A DNA stretch of 64,000 nucleotides from Echinicola vietnamensis DSM 17526 (GCF_000325705.1 NC_019904.1:1310001-1374000), one strand, 5' to 3'; positions 38,960-48,076 are shown, counted from the stretch's first letter. Notes: generated from the sequence alone by a model not told the origin. A program made the numbers and translations.

Positions 38960-40210
38960 TTATAATTGTTTTTCCAAGGTGATTTCTTTTTCCAGTTCCA
39001 TGATTATGCCATTTATATTTCTTCTGATAGTAAATAATATTTTTCTATCTGGCTCAGAACGCAATAAATCATTGATTCCGGATAAGTCCCAATATTCAAT
39101 GGGAAGTAAATTAATGGCTAAAATTTCATCACCTGCTTTGAAGTTTTCTCGGGAAGCTGGAGAGTCTTCCTGAACACTGCTCACATAGAACCGCCGCTCC
39201 TCTAAACTGGTCAGCCGTATCTTCAACCCACTCATGTCATATTCGAAAGGTTTGTGAAAATCTCCCCCCTTTTTAAACAACATCCGCTCCCGGGTGTAGT
39301 CGATGATCAGCGTCATGCGAGACAATATATCCGAACCCAGGCTCCCAAGTCTTCCGGATTCGATGATAATGGAAGAAAATTCCGTTTCATCAGGATAGGA
39401 GGTAATGACTTTTCGAAAATTCAGGTTGCCTAAGCTGTATTTCCGTACCCTGCCAGCATATCCGTATAAGTCGCCTCCCAGTGATCTCCCAAGGTCGGTT
39501 TCGATATGCTCGGGGGGAAGCACGATCTCTTCGGAAGTTTCTCGATTGAGTAGTAAGCCGTGGTTGGCTCCGGTATCTATTAGCAATTTGCCTTGAATTT
39601 CCGGTCCATCGATCTGGTCTATCGTACTCTTTACGTAAGGTTTAAAGTTGTCAAAATCTAAGCTGATCTTTCTGTACCCAAAAGGCCGCCAGTTCAAGCG
39701 ATCCTGTCGATAAAAAGTAATGATATCTGTATCATAGTTGATTTTCACTGGATTATATTTAAAAAACTCATACCCAATGATGCCATGAATCGGCACCCCG
39801 ATTACCCGCTCCAATTCCAAAAAGTCTTCTTCTAGCACCAGTATGGCTTGTACCGTTCCTTCTACAGGCCCAACATCAAAGTAATTATTGGGGGAAACCA
39901 AGGCCGTTAGTACTGTTTTTCCGTCTGCTCCCATCAGGTTAAGGGTGCGGGTATAGTAAAGTCCAATCTCATCACCAATGGACTTGCTAAATAGAATATT
40001 TGACTTTACCCCGGTGTCCAATAAAAAATTCAGTTCAGGCCCTCCATTGATGGAAAGGGGGACAATGATGAGGTTATTATAATTGAGAAATGGGATATTG
40101 ACTTGCTTTTGGTCCTTTTTTAAATAGAAACCAGGCACCTGTGCCCAAAGTGGTGAGGTAACAAAAAAAATGGTTGTAAGAAAAAGGATGAATAGTCTTG
40201 TCAGGGTCAT
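38960..40210 (-). CDS. Retropepsin-like aspartyl protease with PDZ domain
   Basis: A 416-residue secreted protein. The signal peptide ends near PLWAQ (residue 24). Two retropepsin-like halves each carry an active Asp: FLLDTGVKSN (about 63-72) and LLIDTGANHG (about 209-218), so one chain could form the whole active site. A PDZ domain (about 325-410) with SSVQEDSPASRENFKAGDEILAIN ends it. This matches the aspartyl-protease-plus-PDZ family of Bacteroidota, with periplasmic proteolysis presumed. A weak minus-strand TAGCTTTG box lies at 40333-40340. It is upstream of the sensor kinase gene in the same direction (97-base gap). Confidence 0.85.
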   Translation of the reverse strand: MTLTRLFILFLTTIFFVTSPLWAQVPGFYLKKDQKQVNIPFLNYNNLIIVPLSINGGPELNFLLDTGVKSNILFSKSIGDEIGLYYTRTLNLMGADGKTVLTALVSPNNYFDVGPVEGTVQAILVLEEDFLELERVIGVPIHGIIGYEFFKYNPVKINYDTDIITFYRQDRLNWRPFGYRKISLDFDNFKPYVKSTIDQIDGPEIQGKLLIDTGANHGLLLNRETSEEIVLPPEHIETDLGRSLGGDLYGYAGRVRKYSLGNLNFRKVITSYPDETEFSSIIIESGRLGSLGSDILSRMTLIIDYTRERMLFKKGGDFHKPFEYDMSGLKIRLTSLEERRFYVSSVQEDSPASRENFKAGDEILAINLLPIEYWDLSGINDLLRSEPDRKILFTIRRNINGIIMELEKEITLEKQL

Positions 40211-40444
40211 ACATAACTAATTTAGCACTATCACTTTAAAATAAAAACATAGACCTTTAATCTGGGAAGGATTTTGGATTGGTTGGGAGGGTTGAATTGC
40301 TATCAAATATGGAAAGCTTGCCAAAAAATCGCCAAAGCTAATTTAGACTGAAAGCAAATTAGCATTAATAAACCGCTGTAGATGGGCTAGGTTTGACATA
40401 ATCCAAAAAATGCACCATCTTTATTTTTTGGTAAATTAAAAGCT

Positions 40445-40915
40445 ATGGCAGAAAAGTCAATCGTAGATAAAGCAAAGAAAATTTTTGAAAATTTCTTGTT
40501 GAGGCAGGGAAGTAGAAAGACACCTGAGCGATTTTCGGTGATCGATGAACTCTACGCGCTGCCACAAGATGAGCATATTGATGTGGAGGGGCTTTTTTTA
40601 CGTATGAGAAATAAAGGTTATTCTATCAGTCGCGCGACCATATACAATACACTGGACCTGCTGGTGGAATGTGGGCTGGCCGTCAAGCACCAATTTAAGG
40701 ATAAGGTAGCCTTATATGAGCAAGCACTCACCTACAAGCACCATGATCATCATGTCTGCAACCAGTGCCGCAAAATCCGTGAGTTCTCCGATGAGCGGAT
40801 AAACCTGATCAAGGAAGCCATGGGCGAGGAATTTTCTTCAGCCATCACCAGCCATTCCCTAGTGCTTTATGGAGACTGTCAGATTCCGGACTGCAAAAAC
40901 TTGAAGCTGGTCTAG
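40445..40915 (+). CDS. Fur/PerR-family transcriptional regulator
   Basis: A 156-residue metalloregulator. The winged helix (about 25-85) includes RKTPERFSVIDELY and the recognition helix SRATIYNTLDLLVE. The dimerisation domain has HHDHHVCNQC and a second Cys pair, C145 and C150, giving the four-Cys structural zinc site (C105, C108, C145, C150). Whether it senses iron, peroxide or zinc cannot be decided. katG lies 13 kb away. An AT-rich TATTTTTTGG sequence just upstream is one base off a -7 box. It lies next to the DnaA-box cluster region. Confidence 0.9.
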   Translation: MAEKSIVDKAKKIFENFLLRQGSRKTPERFSVIDELYALPQDEHIDVEGLFLRMRNKGYSISRATIYNTLDLLVECGLAVKHQFKDKVALYEQALTYKHHDHHVCNQCRKIREFSDERINLIKEAMGEEFSSAITSHSLVLYGDCQIPDCKNLKLV

Positions 40916-40939
40916 TTTCCTCATTCCTATTTTCATTTT

Positions 40940-41182
40940 ATGCTGTCTTTGCCTCTCACTGCCGATGTGAATGGTTTCACCCTACCATTATTCTTCGATA
41001 GTAAGCAGAAAAAGGATCAAGCTGAAAAGTTGGGGGCATTTTACTCCATAATGGAAATTGACAGTTCCCTAAGGCAAACACTTAAAGGGATGTCAGCCTT
41101 AATTAAAGAACTTCAAGGGGCTAAAAGCGATTTTCCTGATGGTTTTCAAGTGTGGCAAAGGCATTTTATTCATTTCAAGTAG
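40940..41182 (+). CDS. Doubtful 80-residue ORF after the Fur-like gene
   Basis: Starts at ATG 24 bases after the regulator gene and encodes a mixed-composition peptide with no family I recognise (FTLPLFFDSKQKKDQAEKL near the start). It runs directly into a palindromic repeat at 41190. It could be a real small gene, a remnant or chance. Confidence 0.2.
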   Translation: MLSLPLTADVNGFTLPLFFDSKQKKDQAEKLGAFYSIMEIDSSLRQTLKGMSALIKELQGAKSDFPDGFQVWQRHFIHFK

Positions 41183-41189
41183 AGGAGCT

Positions 41190-41286
41190 ATCATCCGTGC
41201 CGCTGGCACTCCTTCGGGAGGTTGAGGAGAGTTTAAGTTCCTGCGGATGATTCTGCAGGTTACAAAATTTATCGTGCCGCAGGCAC
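41190..41286. repeat. REP-like palindromic element
   Basis: Contains the outer pair ATCATCCG (41190-41197) and CGGATGAT (41244-41251), plus two mini-hairpins GTGCC-GCT-GGCAC (41197-41209) and GTGCC-GCA-GGCAC (41274-41286). Composition and stacked small hairpins resemble REP units, though the sequence differs from the repeats near the transposase. Confidence 0.5.
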
Positions 41287-41456
41287 TTTGTCCAGATTTG
41301 TACATTGGAAACCGCATTAGACTATAGTGCTGAATGGCGGAATAGGCTGAAAGAATGATTAGTTGATTTGGATCCTCAAGCTGTCGCAGCACCCTGGATA
41401 TGGGTTAGCAACTGAGCATCCTGCCTAATCCGCCTTTAGCAGAGGGTCATACAGAA

Positions 41457-41478
41457 GGTGCAGGTTGTCACCTGCACC
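41457..41478. repeat. Perfect hairpin unit GGTGCAGGT-TGTC-ACCTGCACC
   Basis: Nine perfect pairs around a four-base loop, sister of the unit at 13344-13363. It lies in the gene-poor stretch before the DnaA boxes. Confidence 0.5.
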
Positions 41479-41784
41479 ATAAATGATTACACACAAAAGG
41501 GTAAGTTCCGTAAAAACGGCAGATATAAATGCAAACAGGAACATTTTTTTAAAGCGTTTGCCCTGTGGAGGAAGTCCATCGTTATGACGTTATGAAATTT
41601 TCTTTCATAAGATCATGTCAAAATTCGTCCCCCAGAAACATTGCTTGATCCAAGATTGTCATTTTGTCAAGACAGATATTTTATTCTGATTTTTGATAGC
41701 GATACACTTTTCTTGTAGAGAGATTGACGCAGCTACCGTCATAAAAAATCGCGCTAAATTGACAGAAAAAAGCTCCAAAAAAAT

Positions 41785-41960
41785 AGACTAAAATTTATCC
41801 ACATTTATCCACATTTATCCACATCAATACTTCAAGTATCCGTAACTGGCTAAATATCAATTTGTTATGAGTTTAAACCAAAGTTTTAATTTGTGGATAA
41901 AAGGCTGTAAATGAATTTTATACGGATTTACCCTTTGTGGGCAGTGGTGGATAAGATGTG
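41785..41960. other. oriC: DnaA-box cluster, candidate chromosomal origin (oriC)
   Basis: Three perfect TTATCCACA boxes in direct repeat start at 41795, 41805 and 41815, exactly one helical turn apart. A fourth perfect box is inverted at 41892-41900, and a one-mismatch inverted box GGTGGATAA lies at 41946-41954. AT-rich sequence lies between and around them. The cluster ends a roughly 1-kb stretch without convincing genes, between the Fur-like gene and the ClC gene. In-phase consensus DnaA boxes next to AT-rich DNA are the hallmark of bacterial origins; dnaA itself is not in the window. A non-origin DnaA-titration or regulatory site is the alternative. Confidence 0.65.
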
Positions 41961-41980
41961 AAACAGAATATAATTTTATA

Positions 41981-43756
41981 CTATTCGCGCTGCTGCCTGA
42001 TTAAGCGTGTTCGGTAGGCGTTAAAAATACGTGATTTACTAATAAAACCGAGGTAAATACCATTATCCACGACGGGAAGGTTCCATGCTCCTGATCGTTC
42101 GAATTTATCCATTACTTCTCGCATACTTTCAGATGGCTGGATCGTATCCGGTGGACTGTGCATTAGTTTTCTGATCTGTACTTCATTTTGCTTCTCTCGA
42201 TCAAACATAATGTCACGTATATCATCCAGGGTGATGATGCCATTTAAGGTGCCTTTTTCGTCCACAACAGGAAAAATATTTCGATTGGAGAGTTTTACAA
42301 GGCCGCAGAGGTCTTTGAGTACCGCATCTGGATGGATGGGCAGTAAGTCCTTTTCCATGATGCGCCGAATATCGATCAGGCCAAGGACTTCTTCATCTTT
42401 GGTTTCCGGGATATGTTTGCCTTGTTCCAGCAATTGGTTTTTGTACAGGGAATTTTTATCAAAGTAATTGGTCGTGGCCAAGGAAATGGCTGACACAAGC
42501 ATAAGGGGAACGAAGAGCTCATACCCGCCAGTCACTTCAGCGATCAGGAATATGGCAGAAAGGGGGGCGTGCTGTACTCCACTCATCACCCCGCACATCG
42601 CCACCAAGGTAAAATGAGCCACTGGAATGGGGATGTATATCCCAAAGAAGTTATTGGCAAAGGCAAAGAGAAAGCCTGTGATCCCTCCCACATACAGGGA
42701 TGGTGCAAAGATGCCGCCACTACCGCCACTGCCGATCGTCAAGGCTGCCGCTATTGGTTTGGCGAAGATGATCATAAGAAGGTAAAAAAGTATAAAGTAG
42801 GTATTGTTGATTTCTGAAAAGAAGGGGCTCCTGTTCAGCAAAACTGCTGGATCACCTAAAATGAGTGAATTCAGTGTATTATATCCTTCCCCGTAAATGG
42901 GCGGAAAAAAGAAGATGATCAGGCCAAGGACTGCACCACCTATCAGCATTTTCAGCCAAGGATTTGATTGTTTCTCCAGTAAGTTTTCGGTTCTCAGGAC
43001 GGCTTTTATAAAGTAAACAGATACCAAACCTGTAATGACTCCCAGCAACAAATAGTAGGGGGTGTGTGCTGCAATAAATTCTCCGGAAAGGTTGAAAGAG
43101 AAAATCGGATCATTTCCGATAAGTACCATGGTCGTCAATGACCCAAGGACGGAAGCAATCAGCAAGGGAATAAAGGCGCCGGTGTTTACTTCCATTAGGA
43201 TAACTTCTATCGCAAAGATTACCCCGCCGATGGGCGAACCGAATATCGCAGATATCCCTCCTGCAGCACCACAACCAATAAGAATATTCCGTTTTTTGGC
43301 ATTGAGGTGCATCAGCAGGCCCGAGTTTGAACCAATGGCAGATCCGGTCACCACGATGGGGGCCTCCAGACCGACGGATCCTCCCAGGCCCACGGTTAGG
43401 CAGGATGTAAAAACTCGGCTGTACATCTTTACCCGGGGGATGAGGCTCTTCTTTTTGGAAATGTTATAAAGAATCTCAGGAATGCCATGGCCACCATAGT
43501 CATTGACAATGTATTTGCCAACCACATAAGTGAGAAAGATCCCGACTAAGGGATAAAGGATAAAAAAGAAATTGGCATATTCAATCTGAAAACCTTCGAT
43601 CAACCAGTGCTGAATAGAATGGACCGAAACTTTAAGTATCACCGAGGCCAGTCCCGTCAAAATACCGATGACGCCACTAAGAATTAGCATAAAATTCTTA
43701 GTGCTTATATGCTTAAGCCGCCAGATTAAAAACTGGGTTATGATATCTTTTGCCAA
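41981..43756 (-). CDS. ClC-family chloride channel/transporter with CBS domains
   Basis: A 591-residue membrane protein with a ClC core (about 20-440) and two CBS domains (about 460-585). Selectivity signatures are GGHGIPE (88-94), GGSVGLEAP with the gating Glu131, and GSGGIFAPSLYVGG. The position matching the internal proton-transfer Glu203 of E. coli CLC-ec1 reads Val185 (FAIEVILM, against FIIEEM), so proton coupling may differ. The CBS pair may bind adenine nucleotides. The start is TTG; the next Met (23) would cut off conserved N-terminal residues. The stop codon lies about 20 bases from the last DnaA-like box. Confidence 0.88.
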   Translation of the reverse strand: MAKDIITQFLIWRLKHISTKNFMLILSGVIGILTGLASVILKVSVHSIQHWLIEGFQIEYANFFFILYPLVGIFLTYVVGKYIVNDYGGHGIPEILYNISKKKSLIPRVKMYSRVFTSCLTVGLGGSVGLEAPIVVTGSAIGSNSGLLMHLNAKKRNILIGCGAAGGISAIFGSPIGGVIFAIEVILMEVNTGAFIPLLIASVLGSLTTMVLIGNDPIFSFNLSGEFIAAHTPYYLLLGVITGLVSVYFIKAVLRTENLLEKQSNPWLKMLIGGAVLGLIIFFFPPIYGEGYNTLNSLILGDPAVLLNRSPFFSEINNTYFILFYLLMIIFAKPIAAALTIGSGGSGGIFAPSLYVGGITGFLFAFANNFFGIYIPIPVAHFTLVAMCGVMSGVQHAPLSAIFLIAEVTGGYELFVPLMLVSAISLATTNYFDKNSLYKNQLLEQGKHIPETKDEEVLGLIDIRRIMEKDLLPIHPDAVLKDLCGLVKLSNRNIFPVVDEKGTLNGIITLDDIRDIMFDREKQNEVQIRKLMHSPPDTIQPSESMREVMDKFERSGAWNLPVVDNGIYLGFISKSRIFNAYRTRLIRQQRE

Positions 43757-43884
43757 AACGGAACGAAGTTGATAATCAATTTATTCGGATTCATGATAGG
43801 TTATTTGGCTTGTTTCGGATAATCAAAGTCAAAAGTAAAAATTTATTGGCTTTCATCTTAAAATAATGCTATAAATCTGAGACT

Positions 43885-44685
43885 TTAATGCTTTTTCGCT
43901 TCATTCCAAAAAATATCCATCTCATTTAGCGTCATGTCTCCCAGGTTTTTCCCGGCCTTTTTGGCTGCTTCCTCAAGATATTGAAAGCGATAGATAAATT
44001 TTCTGTTGGTCTTTTCGAGGGCTTCCTCCGGATTAATATCGACAAAACGGGCGTAATTGATCAGGGAAAATAGCACATCCCCAAATTCACCAGTGGCCCT
44101 TTCACGATCTATATCTTCGGGAGCTGTGACATCAAAGGCTTCCTTGAACTCCTGCATTTCCTCTTCCACTTTTTCCCAAACCTGTGCTTTGTCTTCCCAG
44201 TCAAATCCCACTCCTCTGGCCTTTTCCTGAATGCGCATGGCTTTGATCAGTGCCGGTAGTGACCGCGGCACTCCTCCAAGGACACTTTTATTGCCTTTTT
44301 CCTGAAGTTTTATCTTTTCCCAGTTTTGTTTCACCGCCTCGTCATCGTTTGCCTCGGTATCGCCGTAGATATGTGGATGGCGCCGGATCAGCTTTTCGCA
44401 TAGACTTTCGATTACCGTGGCAATGTCAAAGGCACCCTTTTCTTCCCCGATTTTGGCATAAAAAACTATGTGGAGCAAAATGTCCCCCAACTCCTTTTTC
44501 ACTTCTTCCAAGTCCGCATCAAGAATGGCGTCGGATAGTTCGAAGGTTTCTTCTATGGTGAGGTGGCGTAGACTTTCGATGGTCTGTTTACGATCCCAAG
44601 GGCATTGCTCCCTTAGCTCATCCATGATGGTCAACAGCCTGTCAAATGCCTCTAGTTGTTGTGATCGGGAAGAGATTTTGGACAT
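43885..44685 (-). CDS. mazG: Nucleoside triphosphate pyrophosphohydrolase MazG
   Basis: A 266-residue tandem MazG protein that hydrolyses NTPs/dNTPs to monophosphates and PPi, cleaning damaged nucleotides. The first domain has LREQCPWDRKQTIESL and EETFELSDAI with KKELGDILLHIVFYA. The second has GVGFDWEDKAQVWEKVEEEMQEF and GEFGDVLFSLINYAR. The ExxE...ExxD metal motifs are visible in both. Length matches E. coli MazG (263). ATG start. It is divergent from the small membrane protein gene. Confidence 0.94.
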   Translation of the reverse strand: MSKISSRSQQLEAFDRLLTIMDELREQCPWDRKQTIESLRHLTIEETFELSDAILDADLEEVKKELGDILLHIVFYAKIGEEKGAFDIATVIESLCEKLIRRHPHIYGDTEANDDEAVKQNWEKIKLQEKGNKSVLGGVPRSLPALIKAMRIQEKARGVGFDWEDKAQVWEKVEEEMQEFKEAFDVTAPEDIDRERATGEFGDVLFSLINYARFVDINPEEALEKTNRKFIYRFQYLEEAAKKAGKNLGDMTLNEMDIFWNEAKKH

Positions 44686-44734
44686 AGGATTCGGGAAACT
44701 ATTTGGATTGTGTGGACGTTTTCAAAGTATTACG

Positions 44735-44742
44735 TAAATTTG
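44735..44742 (+). promoter_or_regulatory. -7 promoter box TAAATTTG
   Basis: An exact TAnnTTTG match 16 bases upstream of the ATG at 44759. It gives a very short leader. A TTG at 44708 is slightly too far upstream for ideal spacing. Confidence 0.45.
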
Positions 44743-44758
44743 AGCAAATTAATTGGAT

Positions 44759-44989
44759 ATGGCAACTCTATATTTGACTTTGGGATTTCTTGCACTGTTT
44801 TTCATTTTGATGTCCGTGAGGCTGATTTTCCTCAAAAATGGACAGTTCAAAGGGACCTGTGCATCCCAAAATCCATACTTGAACAAGGAGGGGGGGACAT
44901 GCAGCTATTGTGGGAAATCAATGGACGAAGGCGAAGCATGTGGTAACCCTGATTCAGAGGTCAATAAAGTAATGGAAAGATTTAAATAA
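44759..44989 (+). CDS. Small membrane protein with cysteine cluster
   Basis: A 76-residue protein. One N-terminal membrane helix (about 4-24) is followed by a short soluble tail with four cysteines, including GTCSYCGKSM (CxxC), which could bind zinc or iron. I do not recognise a named family; similar small membrane proteins occur in Cytophagales. The ATG is preferred to an in-frame TTG two codons earlier, and the TAAATTTG box just upstream supports it. glmM follows 70 bases later. Confidence 0.65.
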   Translation: MATLYLTLGFLALFFILMSVRLIFLKNGQFKGTCASQNPYLNKEGGTCSYCGKSMDEGEACGNPDSEVNKVMERFK

Positions 44990-45000
44990 TCACCAAGAGT

Positions 45001-45035
45001 TCCAGCTTGTCTAGGCAAGTGGGATTTTTTCTCAT
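45001..45035 (+). terminator. Weak terminator before glmM
   Basis: CCAGCTTG (45002-45009) and CAAGTGGG form an imperfect stem with a TCTAGG loop, followed by TTTTTT. One mismatch and one G-U pair make it weak. Confidence 0.45.
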
Positions 45036-45059
45036 AGTTTATAACTAAACGCTATCAAA

Positions 45060-46451
45060 GTGGCATTAATTAAGTCTATTTCCGGTATTCGTGGGACTAT
45101 CGGAGGAAAATCAGGAGAAGGACTGACTCCTGTTGACATTGTAAAATTCACCTCTGCATATGGTGCGTGGATCCTAGAAAAAACCAACAATCCTCGAATC
45201 GTCATCGGCAGAGATGCGAGAATCTCAGGAGATATGGTTTCCAAATTGGTCACTGCTACGCTTCAAGGGCTGGGCATTCAAGTGATCGACTTGGGGCTTA
45301 GCACCACGCCAACAGTAGAATTTGCCGTGCCGCTAGAAAAGGCAGGTGGCGGTATTATTCTGACGGCCAGCCATAATCCCATTCAATGGAATGCGCTAAA
45401 ATTACTCAATGACAAGGGCGAGTTTATCTCTGACCAAGATGGAAAAGAGGTGCTCGAAAAGGCTGAAAAAGAGGATTTCGAATTTGCTACCGTTAAGAAT
45501 ATCGGAGCCTATACCTTAGTGGAAGATTATATCGACCGTCATATTGACCACGTGCTGAGCCTGGATTTGGTAGACAAAGAAGCCATAGCTGCGCGTAACT
45601 TCAGGGTGGTCATTGACTGTGTGAATTCCACAGGAGGCATTGCCCTTCCCAAGCTGCTCAAAGCCCTCGGGGTGGAGCATGTGGAAGAAATGTACTGTGA
45701 ACCTGACGGCCATTTTCCGCATAATCCAGAACCTCTTCCCGAAAACCTTAGGGATATTTCCAGTAAATTGAAAAATGGAAAATTTGACCTGGGGATTGTG
45801 GTAGATCCGGACGTGGACAGGTTAGCATTCTTGACAGAAGATGGATCGGCATTTGGGGAGGAATATACCTTGGTCGCCATAGCAGACTACGTGCTTTCCC
45901 AAACACCAGGTAATACCGTGTCCAATCTTAGCTCTACCAGGGCACTGAGGGACGTTACTGAGAAGCATGAAGGGACCTACAATGCCGCTGCCGTGGGAGA
46001 GGTCAATGTGGTCAATAAAATGAAAGAAACCAATGCCATCATCGGTGGTGAAGGCAATGGAGGCGTTATCTACCCATCGTCACATTATGGCCGGGATGCT
46101 TTGGTGGGGATAGGACTGTTCCTGACACACCTCGCCAAATTTGGCAAAACCGCCAACAGGCTTCGGGCGAGCTACCCCAACTATTATATTTCAAAAAATA
46201 AGATAGAGCTCACCCCTGAAATTGACGTGGATGCCATTTTGGATGAAATCAGTAGAAAGTATAGCAAACAGCCCATCAATGACATTGATGGGATCAAAAT
46301 AGAATTCGAAAAAGAGTGGGTACATTTGAGGAAGTCCAATACGGAACCCATTATCCGTATCTACTCCGAATCTGAGACCAAGGCGACAGCAGAGCACTTG
46401 GCCAATAAACTTATTTTGGACATTAAAGAGGTGATCTCTGCAAGCAAATAA
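45060..46451 (+). CDS. glmM: Phosphoglucosamine mutase / phosphohexomutase
   Basis: A 463-residue alpha-D-phosphohexomutase. The phospho-Ser is Ser104 in LTASHNPIQWNALK. The metal loop is DPDVDRLAF, sugar specificity is set by GEGNGGVIYP, and the phosphate-binding C-terminal domain has RKSNTEPIIRIYSES. In Bacteroidota this form is taken as glucosamine-1-phosphate-forming GlmM for cell-wall precursors, though phosphomannomutase/phosphoglucomutase activity is possible. The start is GTG (V/M-ALIKSISGIRGT), as no ATG is near and the motif SGIRG must be close to the N-terminus. Confidence 0.88.
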   Translation: MALIKSISGIRGTIGGKSGEGLTPVDIVKFTSAYGAWILEKTNNPRIVIGRDARISGDMVSKLVTATLQGLGIQVIDLGLSTTPTVEFAVPLEKAGGGIILTASHNPIQWNALKLLNDKGEFISDQDGKEVLEKAEKEDFEFATVKNIGAYTLVEDYIDRHIDHVLSLDLVDKEAIAARNFRVVIDCVNSTGGIALPKLLKALGVEHVEEMYCEPDGHFPHNPEPLPENLRDISSKLKNGKFDLGIVVDPDVDRLAFLTEDGSAFGEEYTLVAIADYVLSQTPGNTVSNLSSTRALRDVTEKHEGTYNAAAVGEVNVVNKMKETNAIIGGEGNGGVIYPSSHYGRDALVGIGLFLTHLAKFGKTANRLRASYPNYYISKNKIELTPEIDVDAILDEISRKYSKQPINDIDGIKIEFEKEWVHLRKSNTEPIIRIYSESETKATAEHLANKLILDIKEVISASK

Positions 46452-46594
46452 CCAGCATTTCGCTGTTATTTAGAGGTGAATCAGCCATTTTTGGTGGGCA
46501 AAGGAATTTTCCAATTAACAAAATGGATGGTTTTACTGTACCAAAATCATAGCATCTTGCTACCAGAACCAACATACCCAAGTATTTAGAGATA

Positions 46595-47737
46595 ATGAAT
46601 ATTTATTTAGATAATGCAGCCACCACCGCACTCGATGAAAGGGTGCTGGAAGCCATGCTGCCTTATATGAAAGGGCATTATGGCAATCCTTCTTCCGTCC
46701 ATTCTCACGGTAGAGAAGTAAGGACAGCGATCGAACGCTCCAGAAAAAAAGTAGCTGAATTGTTGAATGCAACGCCCGGTGAAATTTTCTTTACCTCTGG
46801 AGGGACCGAAGCTGACAATACCGCACTGGTATGCGCCATTGAAACTTATGGGATCAAAGATGTGCTGACCACTCCAATCGAGCACCATGCTGTTTTGCAT
46901 ACCTTGGAGGAATGTGAAAAGCGGGGCCATATTACACTGCATTTTGCAAAAATAAACGCGGATGGTGAAATTGACATGGGCCATCTTTCCGAATGGATTC
47001 AAACCCATCCCCATGCGCTGGTGTCCATCATGCATGCCAATAATGAAATTGGCAATATCAATGATATCCATGTGATTGGACAGCAGTGCAAGGAACATGA
47101 GGTGTTTTTCCACTCAGATACCGTGCAGACCATGGGCCATTATGTACACGACCTAAAAGAGTTGTCCATAGATGCCATCGTCGCGGGAGGGCATAAGTTC
47201 CACGGCCCAAAAGGCTCCGGGTTTTTGTATTTGAACAAGAAAAACAAAATCAGGCCGTTTATCTACGGTGGGGCACAAGAACGAAGCATGCGCGGAGGAA
47301 CGGAAAATGTGTATGGTATCGTAGGAATAGCCAAAGCGCTGGAGCTGGCCTATGAAGATATGGAAGCCCATCAGCAGCATGTCCAAGGACTCAAGAAGCG
47401 CTTTATAGAACAATTGAAAGAGGGAATTCCAGGCGTGGAGTTCAATGGCCTTTCAGCTGATTTGGACCGTAGTTTATACACCGTACTTAATGTCAGCCTT
47501 CCGCCATCCGAAGAAAATAGCGGTATGTTGCTATTTAACCTTGACCTCAATGGAATATCCGCTTCTGGAGGCTCCGCCTGCAGCAGTGGTGCTACGGTAG
47601 GCTCTCACGTGTTACGCGCACTTGATGCTCAGCCTGAGAGAGACTCCGTCCGTTTTTCGTTCAGTCGTTTCAATACCATCCAAGAAATCGACTATACGGT
47701 CGAAAAACTAAAAGAACTTTACGGCGTTATTGCCTGA
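46595..47737 (+). CDS. Cysteine desulfurase (NifS/IscS type)
   Basis: A 380-residue class V aminotransferase-fold enzyme that takes sulfur from cysteine for Fe-S clusters and thiolated tRNA. MNIYLDNAATT opens it, FTSGGTEADN binds the cofactor, His/Asp residues lie in TTPIEHHAV and FFHSDTVQTMG, and the PLP Lys201 is in GGHKFHGPKG. The catalytic Cys near 329 is in SGGSACSSG on a long loop. No isc or suf genes are adjacent, so a general housekeeping role is likely. A strong terminator follows. Confidence 0.92.
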   Translation: MNIYLDNAATTALDERVLEAMLPYMKGHYGNPSSVHSHGREVRTAIERSRKKVAELLNATPGEIFFTSGGTEADNTALVCAIETYGIKDVLTTPIEHHAVLHTLEECEKRGHITLHFAKINADGEIDMGHLSEWIQTHPHALVSIMHANNEIGNINDIHVIGQQCKEHEVFFHSDTVQTMGHYVHDLKELSIDAIVAGGHKFHGPKGSGFLYLNKKNKIRPFIYGGAQERSMRGGTENVYGIVGIAKALELAYEDMEAHQQHVQGLKKRFIEQLKEGIPGVEFNGLSADLDRSLYTVLNVSLPPSEENSGMLLFNLDLNGISASGGSACSSGATVGSHVLRALDAQPERDSVRFSFSRFNTIQEIDYTVEKLKELYGVIA

Positions 47738-47764
47738 TGAGTATAAGGTGAAACAGTAAACTGA

Positions 47765-47790
47765 GCCGGCCAAATTGGTCGGCTTTTTTT
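47765..47790 (+). terminator. Terminator of the cysteine desulfurase gene
   Basis: GCCGGCCAA and TTGGTCGGC pair with one G-U, followed by seven T. The remaining sequence to rdgB (47791-48068) shows no gene. Confidence 0.85.
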
Positions 47791-48068
47791 GTTGAAAGGG
47801 CTGCGGCGGGCACCAAAGGGGTGGCGGATCAAAGACCAAGTGAATTTTCTGGGCGGACAGCTTCCCCGGAAAGTGGGCATTTCCACTATGGGCTGGATGA
47901 ATGCATACAAAATAATTTCATGAGCATTCAAGGAATATTTTTCGTAAATAAGAAGGGCTCACTGATGGCATGATCAACAACCAGCATAATCCAAGCCTTG
48001 GCAGGGAGCCCTCCAGTTTGACTAGTAAGATTAAGCCACGTCGCTCTTCCCTTCGGAAAAAAAATACT

Positions 48069-48076
48069 TATTTTTG
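48069..48076 (+). promoter_or_regulatory. -7 promoter box TATTTTTG of rdgB
   Basis: A perfect TAnnTTTG only four bases before the ATG (TATTTTTGCACCATG). Transcription would start at or next to the start codon, implying a leaderless or near-leaderless message. Confidence 0.55.
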
